Origin: Bacteroidaceae bacterium
GTDB lineage: Bacteria; Bacteroidota; Bacteroidia; Bacteroidales; Bacteroidaceae
Assembly: GCA_017516885.1 (NCBI GenBank)
Contig: JAFXAR010000057.1
Coordinates: forward strand, 1-44,562
Reading direction: 5' to 3'
DNA: 44,562 bases
The translations under genes were made by a program, and so were the position numbers. Shown here one piece after another: positions 27,437-39,518 of this stretch. The notes beneath the pieces were generated by a model. It was given only the letters and a program-made list of their open reading frames with translations, had not been told where the DNA came from and ran no database searches. Positions within the stretch are counted from its first letter, which is position 1. Each line of letters begins with the position of its first letter.

Positions 27437-28855
27437 TTAGTGGTTATTTACTGTTTTAAGCACCTCTTCATCAACCTTTACCTTATACTTCTTGCGAAGC
27501 GACTTAAGCCACTTCTCCTCAAGGTATTTCTGGTAGTCATTTGACACAGCGCCTCTTACATCGTAATAGGTCTCGGGCTTTTCAATTATTCCGCCCACAA
27601 GTTCAACCACATTGAACCCTTTACGCAACTTAGGCTCTTCGCCCTTGCCAAAGCCAAGCTTGTCGACCCAAGCATTGTCACCTTCGGCAAAAACGCCTAT
27701 TTCAACACGCACCAAGCGCATTGAATCGGCCGGGAACGCGGCATCAATAGAACTTTTATACTCGCTCAGCTGCTTGCCTGCAAGAATTGACTTTATCTGC
27801 TCAAGATTCTCCTTAGAATTAGCCTGCACTACCGCGCCGCGGAAACGCGGAGAGTCAAATGCATATTTTTTCCTGTTCTTCTTAAAGAACTTCTTGAGAC
27901 CGGCGACATCGTCCTGCGCCTTGCTCCACACCTCGCGTGTAGAGACCTCAAAGAAGAGCAGTCCTTCGTAATACTCACGCATAAGGTTTCCGAATTCGGG
28001 ATACTTGCTCTCAAGCAGGCTGTCCTCGCGCGCAAGCGCCTCCTCCGGGGTCATGTTTCCACCGAACTCCCTTGCAAGGTCCTGACCTCTCTTTATGCGC
28101 GCAGCCTTACGGATATTCTGCTGCTCCAGCATGCTTATAATAGCCGGTTTATACTCCTCAAAAGTGCCGAACGGACGCGCTGAAATTTTTCTTACGATAT
28201 GAAAACCGGCGGGCGACTCAAACGGTTCAGAATATTTGCCATCGGACAAAGCAAAGGCAACATCCTCAAACTCTTTGTACGCCTGGCCTCTTATTATTTC
28301 AAAAGGTTCAATGGCACGCGCCGGAATATTGAAGAACTTTGCCACGTCCTCAAAAGACTTCCCCTCCTTGAGCATCAAATAGGCCGAATCAATGCGCTCC
28401 TTTGCTATTTTCACTGCTGCCTTGTCATCCTTCTGCTTTGCCACAAAAACTATGTGCGACACTTTTACAAAGCCATCCTTGCCAATGGTAGCCGAGTCCT
28501 TCGCATATATCTTATGCGCTTCACTAACAATATAGTCGTTGTCAATGAAATACTCTTCGGCCATTTGGGCACGGTCTTTCTCATACTCCTCACGGAATGA
28601 TGAGAGCGTATCAAGCCTCATAGCCTCAGCCTCGGCAACCTTAAGCTTGAAGTCAATATACATTGGCAGATACTCCTCAACAGTCTGCTGGCCTGCAACA
28701 AGATTGCTGTTATTCTTGTTAAAGGCATACTCAAATTCCGAGCGGCGCACCTCCTTGCCATTCACTGTCATAAGCACAGGGTCGCTTACCTGAGCATTTA
28801 CAGCGGTTGCTGCAAAAAGGAAAAAGGCCGCAATATTATAAAATAATCTTTTCAT
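27437..28855 (-). CDS. Parvulin-type periplasmic peptidyl-prolyl isomerase
   Basis: A 472-residue secreted protein. Signal peptide at residues 1-22 (MKRLFYNIAAFFLFAATAVNAQ). Residues 25-110 are SurA-like chaperone helices. The parvulin domain includes VKVSHIVFVAK, LMLKEGKSFEDVAKFF and SPAGFHIVRKISARPFG. A further C-terminal half of about 220 residues resembles a second, degenerate parvulin. ATG 28855 gives the signal peptide directly; codons upstream to 28948 overlap the guaB stop region and are not family-like. It lies 16 bp after guaB, so it is probably on the same transcript. Confidence 0.85.
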   Translation of the reverse strand: MKRLFYNIAAFFLFAATAVNAQVSDPVLMTVNGKEVRRSEFEYAFNKNNSNLVAGQQTVEEYLPMYIDFKLKVAEAEAMRLDTLSSFREEYEKDRAQMAEEYFIDNDYIVSEAHKIYAKDSATIGKDGFVKVSHIVFVAKQKDDKAAVKIAKERIDSAYLMLKEGKSFEDVAKFFNIPARAIEPFEIIRGQAYKEFEDVAFALSDGKYSEPFESPAGFHIVRKISARPFGTFEEYKPAIISMLEQQNIRKAARIKRGQDLAREFGGNMTPEEALAREDSLLESKYPEFGNLMREYYEGLLFFEVSTREVWSKAQDDVAGLKKFFKKNRKKYAFDSPRFRGAVVQANSKENLEQIKSILAGKQLSEYKSSIDAAFPADSMRLVRVEIGVFAEGDNAWVDKLGFGKGEEPKLRKGFNVVELVGGIIEKPETYYDVRGAVSNDYQKYLEEKWLKSLRKKYKVKVDEEVLKTVNNH

Positions 28856-28871
28856 TCCTATACTCTTTATC

Positions 28872-32556
<3,685 letters not shown>

Positions 32557-32579
32557 TTTACAATATGCCTATTTGAAAA

Positions 32580-32611
32580 CAAAGTTATAAATATATCAAT
32601 AAAACGCGCAA
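32580..32611 (-). promoter_or_regulatory. Probable promoter of recQ
   Basis: Minus-strand TAACTTTG (32580-32587) matches the -7 consensus exactly. TTG (32609-32611) lies 21 bases upstream. The start codon is 23 bases downstream of the -7 element. Confidence 0.6.
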
Positions 32612-32661
32612 CTTTTTTCAAATATATTTTCACAAATATTGCAAATTCCTTTTTATAGCCA

Positions 32662-32691
32662 CACGAGGACGGCCCAAAAGCCGTCCTCGTG
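32662..32691 (-). terminator. Strong hairpin after clpX, probable terminator
   Basis: CACGAGGACGGC and GCCGTCCTCGTG form a perfect 12-bp stem with a six-base loop. It lies 150 bases past the clpX stop and before the recQ promoter. Neither strand has a good U-tract directly after it, so its strength as an intrinsic terminator is uncertain. Confidence 0.55.
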
Positions 32692-32842
32692 CTGTAGGGA
32701 ATGAATAAAAAGACAAAGTTTATGGCTTGCTAGGCCTTAAAAACTGCAGTTCTCTTAAGCGCAAATGAGAATTCTTAAGGCGAGCGTAACACAGCAACAC
32801 ACTTTACAGTCATGTTCTAATCCGCATGTGCATTCGCTGGCA

Positions 32843-34069
32843 CTATTCCGCAGCGCCGCCTATTGAAGCGCTCCTCTCTATCTGCTTGCGGGCATACTCC
32901 TTTGTAATCTTGCAGCTTTTAACTCCGGCCGACGGAATCTCAAACATCTTGTCCATCATTATTGTCTCCACAATGGAACGCAAGCCACGCGCACCAAGCT
33001 TGTACTCGACAGCAGTGTCAACAATGTAATCAAGCGCAGAATCCTCAAACGACAGTTTCACGCCATCCATTTCCATGAGCTTTTTATACTGCTTTATTAT
33101 TGAGTTCTTGGGCTCAGTAAGTATGTTGCGCAAAGCCTCGCGGTCAAGCGGCCTTAGAGAGGTAAGTATTGGAAGGCGGCCCACTATTTCTGGAATAAGT
33201 CCAAAGGAGCGCAAATCCTGCGGAACAATGTAGCGCATCATGTCTCCCTTGTCAATATTTTGCTTATTCTGCACCGAATCATATCCCACAACATGAGTAT
33301 TAAGGCGCTGGGCTATTTTCTTCTCTATTCCATCAAATGCACCGCCGCAGATGAAGAGTATATTCTTGGTATTCACGGCAATCATCTTCTGCTCCGGATG
33401 CTTTCTGCCACCCTGAGGGGGCACATTTACCACAGAGCCTTCGAGCAGCTTGAGCAGTCCCTGCTGCACGCCCTCACCGCTTACATCGCGAGTTATTGAC
33501 GGATTGTCACCCTTGCGGGCAATCTTGTCAATTTCGTCAATGAAAACGATTCCGCGCTCAGCAGCCTTTACATCATAGTCGGCCACCTGCAGAAGGCGCG
33601 TAAGCAAGCTCTCAATATCTTCGCCCACATATCCCGCCTCTGTAAGCACAGTTGCATCCACTATTGTGAATGGGACTTTCAACAGGCGAGCTATGGTGCG
33701 CGCAAGCAGCGTCTTGCCAGTACCGGTACTGCCCACCATTATAATATTGCTCTTCTCAATTTCCACATCATCGGCAGTGCCGGACTGCATGATACGCTTG
33801 TAGTGGTTGTAGACCGAAACTGCAAGCGCGCATTTTGCCTCGTCCTGTCCGATAACATACTCATCAAGAAAGGCTTTTATTTCCTTTGGTTTAGGCAGTT
33901 CCGCTATTTTAAAATCCTTGTCGGGAAGCATCGCCTCTTCGCGAAGTATATTGTGGGCCTGCTCCACACATTCGTTGCAAATGTAACCGGACATTCCGGT
34001 CATCAGCAGCGCCACTTCGCTTTCGGCCCTGCCACAGAAACTGCAACGCCTTTTACCTTTATCAGCCAT
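32843..34069 (-). CDS. clpX: ATP-dependent Clp protease ATP-binding subunit ClpX
   Basis: AAA+ unfoldase that feeds substrates to ClpP, 408 residues. The N-terminal zinc-binding domain has CSFCGR and CNECVE (four cysteines). Walker A is [11 protein letters not shown], Walker B VFIDEIDK, with the pore loop near [16 protein letters not shown]. The ClpP-contacting IGF-type loop is not obvious by eye; the segment after [10 protein letters not shown] is normal for the family. It starts 5 bp after clpP, so the two are coexpressed. Confidence 0.97.
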   Translation of the reverse strand: MADKGKRRCSFCGRAESEVALLMTGMSGYICNECVEQAHNILREEAMLPDKDFKIAELPKPKEIKAFLDEYVIGQDEAKCALAVSVYNHYKRIMQSGTADDVEIEKSNIIMVGSTGTGKTLLARTIARLLKVPFTIVDATVLTEAGYVGEDIESLLTRLLQVADYDVKAAERGIVFIDEIDKIARKGDNPSITRDVSGEGVQQGLLKLLEGSVVNVPPQGGRKHPEQKMIAVNTKNILFICGGAFDGIEKKIAQRLNTHVVGYDSVQNKQNIDKGDMMRYIVPQDLRSFGLIPEIVGRLPILTSLRPLDREALRNILTEPKNSIIKQYKKLMEMDGVKLSFEDSALDYIVDTAVEYKLGARGLRSIVETIMMDKMFEIPSAGVKSCKITKEYARKQIERSASIGGAAE

Positions 34070-34074
34070 TCTTA

Positions 34075-34746
34075 TTACATTTTGCGTGTAAGCACACGGT
34101 CAATCATACCATACTCCTGAGCCTCGGCTGCTGTCATCCAATAATCGCGGTCACTGTCAGCCCAAACCTTGTCAAAAGGCTGCTTGCTGTGGTCAGATAT
34201 TATAGTATAAAGCTCCTTTTTAAGCTTCTGAATCTCTCGCGCGGTAATTTCAATGTCACTTGCCTGGCCCTGCACGCCACCAAGGGGCTGGTGTATCATC
34301 ACACGGCTGTGCGTAAGAGCCGAACGCTTGCCCTCAGCACCGGCGACAAGCAGAACCGCAGCCATGCTGGCAGCCATTCCCGTGCATATTGTAGCAACAT
34401 CGCTCTGCACAAACTGCATTGTGTCATATATTCCCAGCCCGGCATACACTGAACCGCCGGGAGAGTTTATGTATATTGAAATATCCTTGCCGCTGTCAAC
34501 AGAGTCAAGATATAGCAGCTGCGCCTGCAAGGTATTTGCAGTGTAGTCATCGATCTGTGTTCCAAGAAATATAATTCTATCCATCATCAGACGCGAGAAA
34601 ACATCCATCTGCGTAACATTAAGCTGTCTCTCCTCCAAGATATAAGGATTCAGGTACTGCGACTGAGCCTTAATCACATCATCAAGCACCATGCTGCTCA
34701 TGCCAAGATGCTTGGTTGCATACTTTTTAAAATCATCTCTCTCCAT
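34075..34746 (-). CDS. clpP: ATP-dependent Clp protease proteolytic subunit ClpP
   Basis: Serine protease that forms the tetradecameric chamber for ClpX, 223 residues. The catalytic serine is in CTGMAASMAAVLL, the histidine in SRVMIHQPLGG, and the aspartate in the C-terminal part (DSDRDYWMTAAEAQEYGMID region). SIYINSPGGSVYAGLGIYD is the oxyanion/handle region. The N-terminus (about 35 residues before ERQLNV) is longer than in E. coli mature ClpP and may be a propeptide. clpX follows after 5 bp. A terminator separates it from tig. Confidence 0.96.
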   Translation of the reverse strand: MERDDFKKYATKHLGMSSMVLDDVIKAQSQYLNPYILEERQLNVTQMDVFSRLMMDRIIFLGTQIDDYTANTLQAQLLYLDSVDSGKDISIYINSPGGSVYAGLGIYDTMQFVQSDVATICTGMAASMAAVLLVAGAEGKRSALTHSRVMIHQPLGGVQGQASDIEITAREIQKLKKELYTIISDHSKQPFDKVWADSDRDYWMTAAEAQEYGMIDRVLTRKM

Positions 34747-34770
34747 AACAACTCAAATAATTTAATGATT

Positions 34771-34821
34771 AAAAAAGCCGTTCCACCCCATCCATTGCAA
34801 CGCAAGAATGACCGGAACGGC
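34771..34821 (-). terminator. Intrinsic terminator between tig and clpP
   Basis: Minus-strand GCCGTTCC (34814-34821) pairs with GGAACGGC (34777-34784), followed directly by six T (34771-34776). The loop of about 29 bases is large, with a possible inner TTGC/GCAA stem. It should end or attenuate tig transcription before clpP. Confidence 0.65.
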
Positions 34822-34836
34822 AAATATTATAAATGT

Positions 34837-36177
34837 TTAGGCGTTCTCTGACACCAGCTTGTTGAACTCCTCAACAGAAACCTTCTGCTCATCAAGCACT
34901 ACTGCGCCCTTGATAGCCTGGATAAGCTTCACATCTACAGCGCGGTTGATAAGAGCCTCGCGTGTCTTTTCCTGCTTGAGCATCTCCTTAGCATAGTTCT
35001 CGAGCAGGTCATCGGGTACATTTGCCATGCCGTACTGGGCGAACTGGTCACGAGTAGCAGCCTTGGCAACATCAAGAACATCGCTATCGTCAATCTTGAT
35101 TTCATACTTTCTTGCAAGCTGCTCCTTAACAAGATGCCATGAAAGTTCTGTAAGGCTCTTCTGGAACTCCTCCTCGCTTACAGCCTCACCGTTCTTGTTG
35201 CCCTCCATTACGCGGCGGAGAATTGGCTCATTGTACTCAAACTTGCCAAGTTTCTCAGTGAGATATGTGCGAACGTCCATAAGAAGCTTATAGTCACTCT
35301 CAACCTCAAAGCGTGCCTCAAACTGCTCAGCAATCTTAGCGCGGAAATCGGCCTCGTTTGTAACGGCATCCTTGCCGAATGCTGCATCAAACACAGTCTG
35401 GTTCAGTTCGCTTGCCACAAAGCGTGTAATCTCTGTTACTGCAAATGTAAACTCGCCGCTGTGCGCTGCAACCTCGTTCTTCTCAACCTTAAGAAGTGAA
35501 GAGAGTTCAGCCTCATTGCTGTCAAAAGCGACAGAAGGGTTGAAAGTTACAATATCGTTTACCTTTGCACCGGCAAACAGAGCCTTCTGCTCATCGTTCT
35601 TCATGTACGAAGGCATCATCACTGCCTCGCGAACAACAATTCCCTCCTCTACTGACTCAGTGAGAGTACCCTTGAGCATATCGCCGTTTTCATAAGATTC
35701 CACCTGCTTGTACTCGCCGCAACGCTGTGCGTACGCATTTACCTGACCCTCAATCATTTCATCGGTAGGCTGTATGCGGTAGTACGCGAGCTTGTCGCTG
35801 CTGTCGAGCACAGCATCAAACTTAGGAGCAAGAGCAATCTCAAACTCAAATGTAAAGTCCTTATCCTCTGCCATGTTGATGCTTGCCTGCTGCTCCTCTA
35901 TTGGAAGAGGCTCGCCAAGCATATCAACCTTATTCTCTCTGATATACTCAAATATCTTTGTCTGCAAAAGCTTGTTGATTTCCTCTGCCTTCACTGCAGT
36001 ACCGTACTGCTTTTTCACAAGGCCCATTGGCACCATGCCGGGACGGAAACCGGGGAAATTCGCCTTCTGGCGGAAGTTCTTCAACTGCTTCTCAACCAAT
36101 GCAGAGTAATCTGCCTCCTGAATTTTTACAGAAAGGATTGCACTTGTTGCATCCTGATTTTTAAGTGTAAATTCCAT
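34837..36177 (-). CDS. tig: Trigger factor
   Basis: Ribosome-associated chaperone and peptidyl-prolyl isomerase, 446 residues. The ribosome-binding signature appears as NFPGFRPGMVP near residue 40 (consensus GFRxGxxP). The FKBP-like PPIase domain, at about residues 150-245, is divergent in Bacteroidota and lacks many FKBP consensus residues. The C-terminal helical arms occupy the rest (RDQFAQYGMANVPDDLLENYAKEML). It has a good promoter (36220-36250) and is followed by a terminator, though clpP-clpX lie next in the same direction. Confidence 0.93.
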   Translation of the reverse strand: MEFTLKNQDATSAILSVKIQEADYSALVEKQLKNFRQKANFPGFRPGMVPMGLVKKQYGTAVKAEEINKLLQTKIFEYIRENKVDMLGEPLPIEEQQASINMAEDKDFTFEFEIALAPKFDAVLDSSDKLAYYRIQPTDEMIEGQVNAYAQRCGEYKQVESYENGDMLKGTLTESVEEGIVVREAVMMPSYMKNDEQKALFAGAKVNDIVTFNPSVAFDSNEAELSSLLKVEKNEVAAHSGEFTFAVTEITRFVASELNQTVFDAAFGKDAVTNEADFRAKIAEQFEARFEVESDYKLLMDVRTYLTEKLGKFEYNEPILRRVMEGNKNGEAVSEEEFQKSLTELSWHLVKEQLARKYEIKIDDSDVLDVAKAATRDQFAQYGMANVPDDLLENYAKEMLKQEKTREALINRAVDVKLIQAIKGAVVLDEQKVSVEEFNKLVSENA

Positions 36178-36219
36178 TTATAGTACTTTATTTGATTATT
36201 ATTCCAAAATTTAAGCGTG

Positions 36220-36250
36220 CAAAAATACAAAATCAAAAGCACAAAATCAA
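36220..36250 (-). promoter_or_regulatory. Promoter of tig
   Basis: Minus-strand TTG (36248-36250) and TATTTTTG (36220-36227) are separated by 20 bases and match the Bacteroidota -33/-7 pattern. The start codon is 43 bases downstream of the -7 element. Confidence 0.65.
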
Positions 36251-36390
36251 GCAAAAAGCAATTTAGTTGACAAATTGCCTTAATTAAGAACATCAGGAAC
36301 ATATAAAAGACATATTCCAATGACACTGCTTCAACCCATCATGCAGCAAATCCGCAACGCGTTGAGCAGAAAGCACATGGATTGCACGAA

Positions 36391-37182
36391 TCAATCCAAT
36401 TGAAACTCGCGCTTCCTCAGCACAAAGTCACGGCCGAGATATTTCTCGCGCACAATGGGATTATCGGCCAGTTCCTCCGGAGTGCCCTCAAACAAGATTC
36501 TGCCCTCAAAAAGCAGATAGGCGCGGTCGGTGATACTGAGGGTTTCCTGCACATTATGGTCTGTTATAAGAATACCTATATTCTTGTCCTTCAGTTTCCA
36601 CACTATGTACTGTATGTCCTCTACAGCAATAGGGTCGACACCGGCAAACGGTTCGTCAAGCATGATGAACTTGGGGTCAATTGCCAGGCAGCGCGCAATC
36701 TCCGTGCGGCGGCGCTCGCCGCCCGAAAGGCGGTCGCCAAGATTCTTGCGCACCTTCTGCAGACGGAACTCCTCAATAAGGCTCTCGAGCTTCTCCCTCT
36801 GGTACTCTTTGGGCTTGCCTGTAAGTTCGAGCACCGATGCGATATTATCCTCAACACTCAGTTTGCGGAACACGCTTGCCTCCTGCGCAAGATAGCCTAT
36901 TCCGGCGCGGGCGCGCTTGTAGACAGGGAACTTGGTTATCTCTTCGTCATTCAGAAAGATTCTGCCGCCATTGGGCACTACAAGCCCGGTAGTCATGTAG
37001 AAGGATGTTGTTTTTCCTGCACCGTTAGGGCCAAGCAGACCCACAATCTCACCCTGCTTGACGTCAAACGACACATTGTTTACAACCGTACGCTTTCCGT
37101 AGCGCTTCAGCAGATTCTCCGTACGGAGCACCATGCGCTCCTCTCCCTGTCCTGCAGGAATATTGTTCTCAGCAAAATCCAT
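36391..37182 (-). CDS. lptB: Lipopolysaccharide export ABC transporter ATP-binding protein
   Basis: Cytoplasmic ATPase that powers LPS extraction from the inner membrane with LptFG, 263 residues. Walker A is [16 protein letters not shown], the ABC signature [15 protein letters not shown], Walker [17 protein letters not shown], and the switch histidine [11 protein letters not shown]. The N-terminal 20 residues before [13 protein letters not shown] are longer than in E. coli LptB and of no clear function. A small GGATTG/CAATCC inverted repeat overlaps the stop codon (36378-36398) without a T-run. The gene is alone on its transcript and divergent from mlaE; lptA-, lptC- and lptFG-like partners are not adjacent. 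Confidence 0.93.
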   Translation of the reverse strand: MDFAENNIPAGQGEERMVLRTENLLKRYGKRTVVNNVSFDVKQGEIVGLLGPNGAGKTTSFYMTTGLVVPNGGRIFLNDEEITKFPVYKRARAGIGYLAQEASVFRKLSVEDNIASVLELTGKPKEYQREKLESLIEEFRLQKVRKNLGDRLSGGERRRTEIARCLAIDPKFIMLDEPFAGVDPIAVEDIQYIVWKLKDKNIGILITDHNVQETLSITDRAYLLFEGRILFEGTPEELADNPIVREKYLGRDFVLRKREFQLD

Positions 37183-37200
37183 TTTCCGAAGTATGAAGTT

Positions 37201-37393
37201 AGAAGCTGTTTAAATTTCTAAAAAGTATTTTCTTATAGAAGCGAGTTTCGTCTATTTCGCCATTTTTTATATTCAAAAATGCCTGTTTCTTTCTTTTTTG
37301 CAGTTGCATAGCCCGCTATGCGCCCTTAAAAAATAAATAAACATACTACTTTTGCTCTATAAAAAATTGGCGATATAAATTTAAACAGCTTCT
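37201..37393. repeat. 193-bp palindromic element with 17-bp perfect terminal inverted repeats
   Basis: AGAAGCTGTTTAAATTT (37201-37217) is exactly mirrored by its complement at 37377-37393. Inner arms pair too: CGCCATTTTTTATA near 37258 with TATAAAAAATTGGCG near 37358 (one extra base), GTTTCTTTCTTTTTT with AAAAAATAAATAAAC (13 of 15), and a GCATAG-CCCG-CTATGC tip at 37306-37321. The left arm is about 30 bases longer. A TTA trinucleotide occurs at both edges. The form is MITE-like, but no transposase is present. It lies entirely inside the predicted lptB leader. Confidence 0.7.
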
Positions 37394-37403
37394 TACAACG
37401 TAG

Positions 37404-37411
37404 CAAAGTTA
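37404..37411 (-). promoter_or_regulatory. Probable -7 element of lptB, upstream of the palindromic element
   Basis: Minus-strand TAACTTTG matches TAnnTTTG exactly. Transcription would start near 37396, so the whole palindromic element would be the 5' leader of lptB mRNA. No convincing -33 element is seen. Confidence 0.4.
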
Positions 37412-37518
37412 ATCAAATTCTGCTTTATTTGCTAAAAAAGAATGGATATTATGAACATCAGCTGCATAAAGGGAGAACATTACAATAAATATTAACACCG
37501 CTTTACATTGTTTTTTCA

Positions 37519-37526
37519 TACCTTTG
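37519..37526 (+). promoter_or_regulatory. Probable -7 element of mlaE-mlaF
   Basis: TACCTTTG is a perfect match to TAnnTTTG. It implies a leader of about 105 bases to ATG 37641, including a GCAGC/GCTGC hairpin near 37541-37559. No clear -33 element is visible. Confidence 0.5.
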
Positions 37527-37640
37527 CAGAGAAAATTTGCAGCAAGCGGGATGCTGCCCCGATATTCGCCGTTATTTTCTCATACAATGAGATAACAGCC
37601 AGCGGTGCAACAGTCCATTGACTGCTATAAAAATCCAAAG

Positions 37641-38390
37641 ATGATACTTTTAGATTCCATAAAGACATTTGGCAGCTATCTCATGATTATGGGAAGGGTA
37701 ATGTCGCGTCCGCAGCGCTGGAGAATATTCTTCAGGCAGACAATGCACGAGGTCTACCAGCTTGGCGTAAATTCAATCCCCATTGTGCTGCTAATATCAT
37801 TCTTCATCGGCGCTGTAATATGCATACAGATGAAACTGAACATAGAAAGTCCATGGATGCCTAAATTCGTGGTTGGATATGCTACCCGCGAGATACTCCT
37901 GTTAGAGTTCTCGTCGTCAATAATGTGCCTTATACTTGCCGGAAAGGTTGGTTCAAACATAACATCCGAGATAGGGGCAATGCGCGTGACACAGCAGATA
38001 GATGCGCTTGAGATTATGGGAGTGAATTCGGCAAACTTCCTCATTCTTCCCAAAATAACCGCACTCGTCTCAATGATGCCCATTTTAGTGATATTCAGCA
38101 TTGCCGCCGGAACAGCAGGAGCGTTTGCCATAGGAAAATTTACCGGCATAATGACTCCGCAGGACCTTATTGTGGGACTGCAATATGAGTTCAACCAATG
38201 GTATATCTGGTGCAGTGTGATAAAGGCTATATTTTTTGCCTATGTAATAACTTCGGTAGCATCGTACTACGGATACACTGTTAAAGGCGGTTCTATCGAG
38301 GTGGGAAAAGCAAGCACTGACGCTGTGGTAAGCTGCAGTGCACTGATACTCTTTTCCGACATGATTCTAACACAATTACTCATGCAATGA
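37641..38390 (+). CDS. mlaE: MlaE-family ABC transporter permease
   Basis: Inner-membrane permease of the MCE/Mla phospholipid transport system, 249 residues with about five hydrophobic segments. Typical MlaE stretches are VNSIPIVLLISFFIGAVICI, VGSNITSEIGAMRVTQQIDA and the EIGAMRVTQQIDALEIMGVN coupling helix. ATG 37641 gives the usual MILLDSIKTFGSYLMIMGR start; an in-frame GTG at 37605 would add 12 residues not seen in the family. The ATPase gene overlaps by 4 bp (ATGA). The MCE-domain partner (MlaD) is not next to them here. Confidence 0.9.
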   Translation: MILLDSIKTFGSYLMIMGRVMSRPQRWRIFFRQTMHEVYQLGVNSIPIVLLISFFIGAVICIQMKLNIESPWMPKFVVGYATREILLLEFSSSIMCLILAGKVGSNITSEIGAMRVTQQIDALEIMGVNSANFLILPKITALVSMMPILVIFSIAAGTAGAFAIGKFTGIMTPQDLIVGLQYEFNQWYIWCSVIKAIFFAYVITSVASYYGYTVKGGSIEVGKASTDAVVSCSALILFSDMILTQLLMQ

Positions 38391-39151
38391 TAGAAGTTGA
38401 TTCGGTATACAAGCAATTCGAGGGGCAGACTGTGCTTAACGGCATAAGCGCGCTCTTTGACAACGGCAGGACAAACCTCATAATAGGCAAGAGCGGCGCA
38501 GGAAAAACCGTGCTGATGAAGTGCATTGTGGGCCTGCTAATCCCCGAAAGGGGAAAAGTGCTCTATGACGGCAGAGACACCCTGCAAATGGGCAAGAAGG
38601 AGAAGCTCCTGCTGCGCAGGGAGATTGGTATGCTGTTTCAGAATGCGGCGCTCTTCGATTCCATGAGCGTGCTTGAGAATGTGATGTTCCCATTGGATAT
38701 GTTCTCTTCAATGACTTACAACGAGCGTTTGAAGCGCGCCCGGCTATGCCTTGAGAGAGTAAACCTTGCCGAAGCGCAGGACAAAGGCCCGGAGGAGTTG
38801 TCGGGAGGCATGCAGAAACGTGCGGCCATTGCCCGCGCAATAGCCATGGGGCCAAAGTACCTCTTCTGTGACGAGCCAAATTCGGGCCTTGACCCCCAGA
38901 CATCGCTCATCATTGACGAGCTTATACACGGCATCACCGAAGAGTATAACATAACAACCATTGTCAACACGCACGATATGAACTCGGTGATGAACATCGG
39001 CGACCACATAATATTCCTCGCCGGAGGAGAGCTCTGCTGGGAGGGAAGCAATAAGGAGATTCTAAACACCGACAACAGGATTCTCAACGACTTCCTTTTC
39101 TCAAGCGAGATATTGCGCCAGGTAAAGGAGCAGGCTACAAGAAACATATAG
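38387..39151 (+). CDS. mlaF: MlaF-like ABC transporter ATP-binding protein
   Basis: ATPase that partners the MlaE permease in phospholipid transport between the membranes, 254 residues. Walker A is IGKSGAGKTVLMKCI, the signature LSGGMQKRAAIARA, Walker B YLFCDEPNSGLDPQ, and the switch histidine lies in VNTHDMNSVM. The Q-loop is MLFQNAALFDSM. The PNSGLDP variant is common in Mla/Mkl-type ATPases. Translation is coupled to mlaE by a 4-bp overlap. The stop codon lies in the first base pairs of a 42-bp palindrome. Confidence 0.92.
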   Translation: MIEVDSVYKQFEGQTVLNGISALFDNGRTNLIIGKSGAGKTVLMKCIVGLLIPERGKVLYDGRDTLQMGKKEKLLLRREIGMLFQNAALFDSMSVLENVMFPLDMFSSMTYNERLKRARLCLERVNLAEAQDKGPEELSGGMQKRAAIARAIAMGPKYLFCDEPNSGLDPQTSLIIDELIHGITEEYNITTIVNTHDMNSVMNIGDHIIFLAGGELCWEGSNKEILNTDNRILNDFLFSSEILRQVKEQATRNI

Positions 39152-39191
39152 CTATATCAGAGGGCAGCGCGCGCTGCCCTCTGATATAGCT
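39150..39191. terminator. Perfect 42-bp palindrome overlapping the mlaF stop codon
   Basis: AGCTATATCAGAGGGCAGCG and its complement meet at 39170/39171 without a loop, giving 21-base arms. It begins inside the mlaF stop codon and ends right at the stop codon of the minus-strand pseudogene remnant. It would act in both directions, but no long T-run follows on either side. Confidence 0.65.
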
Positions 39192-39275
39192 TCAATGGTC
39201 ATCAATTCCGTCAAAATAAAGTTCGCTTATTACCGTATCGCTGTATTTTGCTCCAGGATATACCTCTAAGATTTC
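39192..39275 (-). pseudogene. 3' remnant of a surface-protein gene (NADase-type glycan-binding-like C-terminus)
   Basis: An open stretch on the minus strand encodes EILEVYPGAKYSDTVISEL followed by YFDGIDDH and a TGA at 39192-39194. The pattern VYPGxKYxDTxISEIyF is what I know from C-terminal glycan-binding-like domains of Bacteroidota secreted proteins. No start codon is present. The frame meets a stop just inside the first der-tail repeat unit. It looks like the end of a gene whose body was deleted, joined to a der-derived repeat. The family assignment is from memory of the motif and needs a search. Confidence 0.55.
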
Positions 39276-39518
39276 ATTTCTGCCTGATGAAAATATTCAT
39301 CGGCTTAAAGAAATTGGCCTGCACTAAGTTACGGCCTATTTCTGCCTGATGAAAATATTCATCGGCTTAAAGAAATTGGCCTGCACTAAGTTACGGCCTA
39401 TTTCTGCCTGATGAAAATGTTCCGGCTTAAGAAATTGGCCTGCACTACGTTACGGCCTATTTCTGACGGATGAAAATGTTCCGACTTAAAGAAATTGGCC
39501 TCCACTACGTTACGGCCT
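39276..39518. repeat. Four tandem units of about 60 bp derived from the 3' end of der
   Basis: Units are 39276-39337 (62 bp), 39338-39399 (62, identical to the first), 39400-39458 (59) and 39459-39518 (60). The unit is continuous with the der 3' end: the true der tail begins the fifth, partial copy at 39519. Each unit contains, on the minus strand, codons for N-I-F-I-R-Q-K and a stop, the last seven residues of Der, followed by a 34-35-base spacer with two GGCC blocks. Differences within these codons are all synonymous. Confidence 0.9.

Noticed and set aside
32693-32842. Small RNA or gene between clpX and recQ
   Set aside because: Apart from the hairpin at 32662-32691 and the recQ promoter I see no conserved structure or coding pattern.
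36382-37221. 279-codon open frame on the + strand opposite lptB
   Set aside because: It is antisense to a clear ABC ATPase, has no recognisable domain, and its composition follows from the codon use of lptB.
37201-37393. Insertion sequence with a degraded transposase
   Set aside because: At 193 bp with no coding remnant it cannot be an autonomous element; it is only MITE-like.
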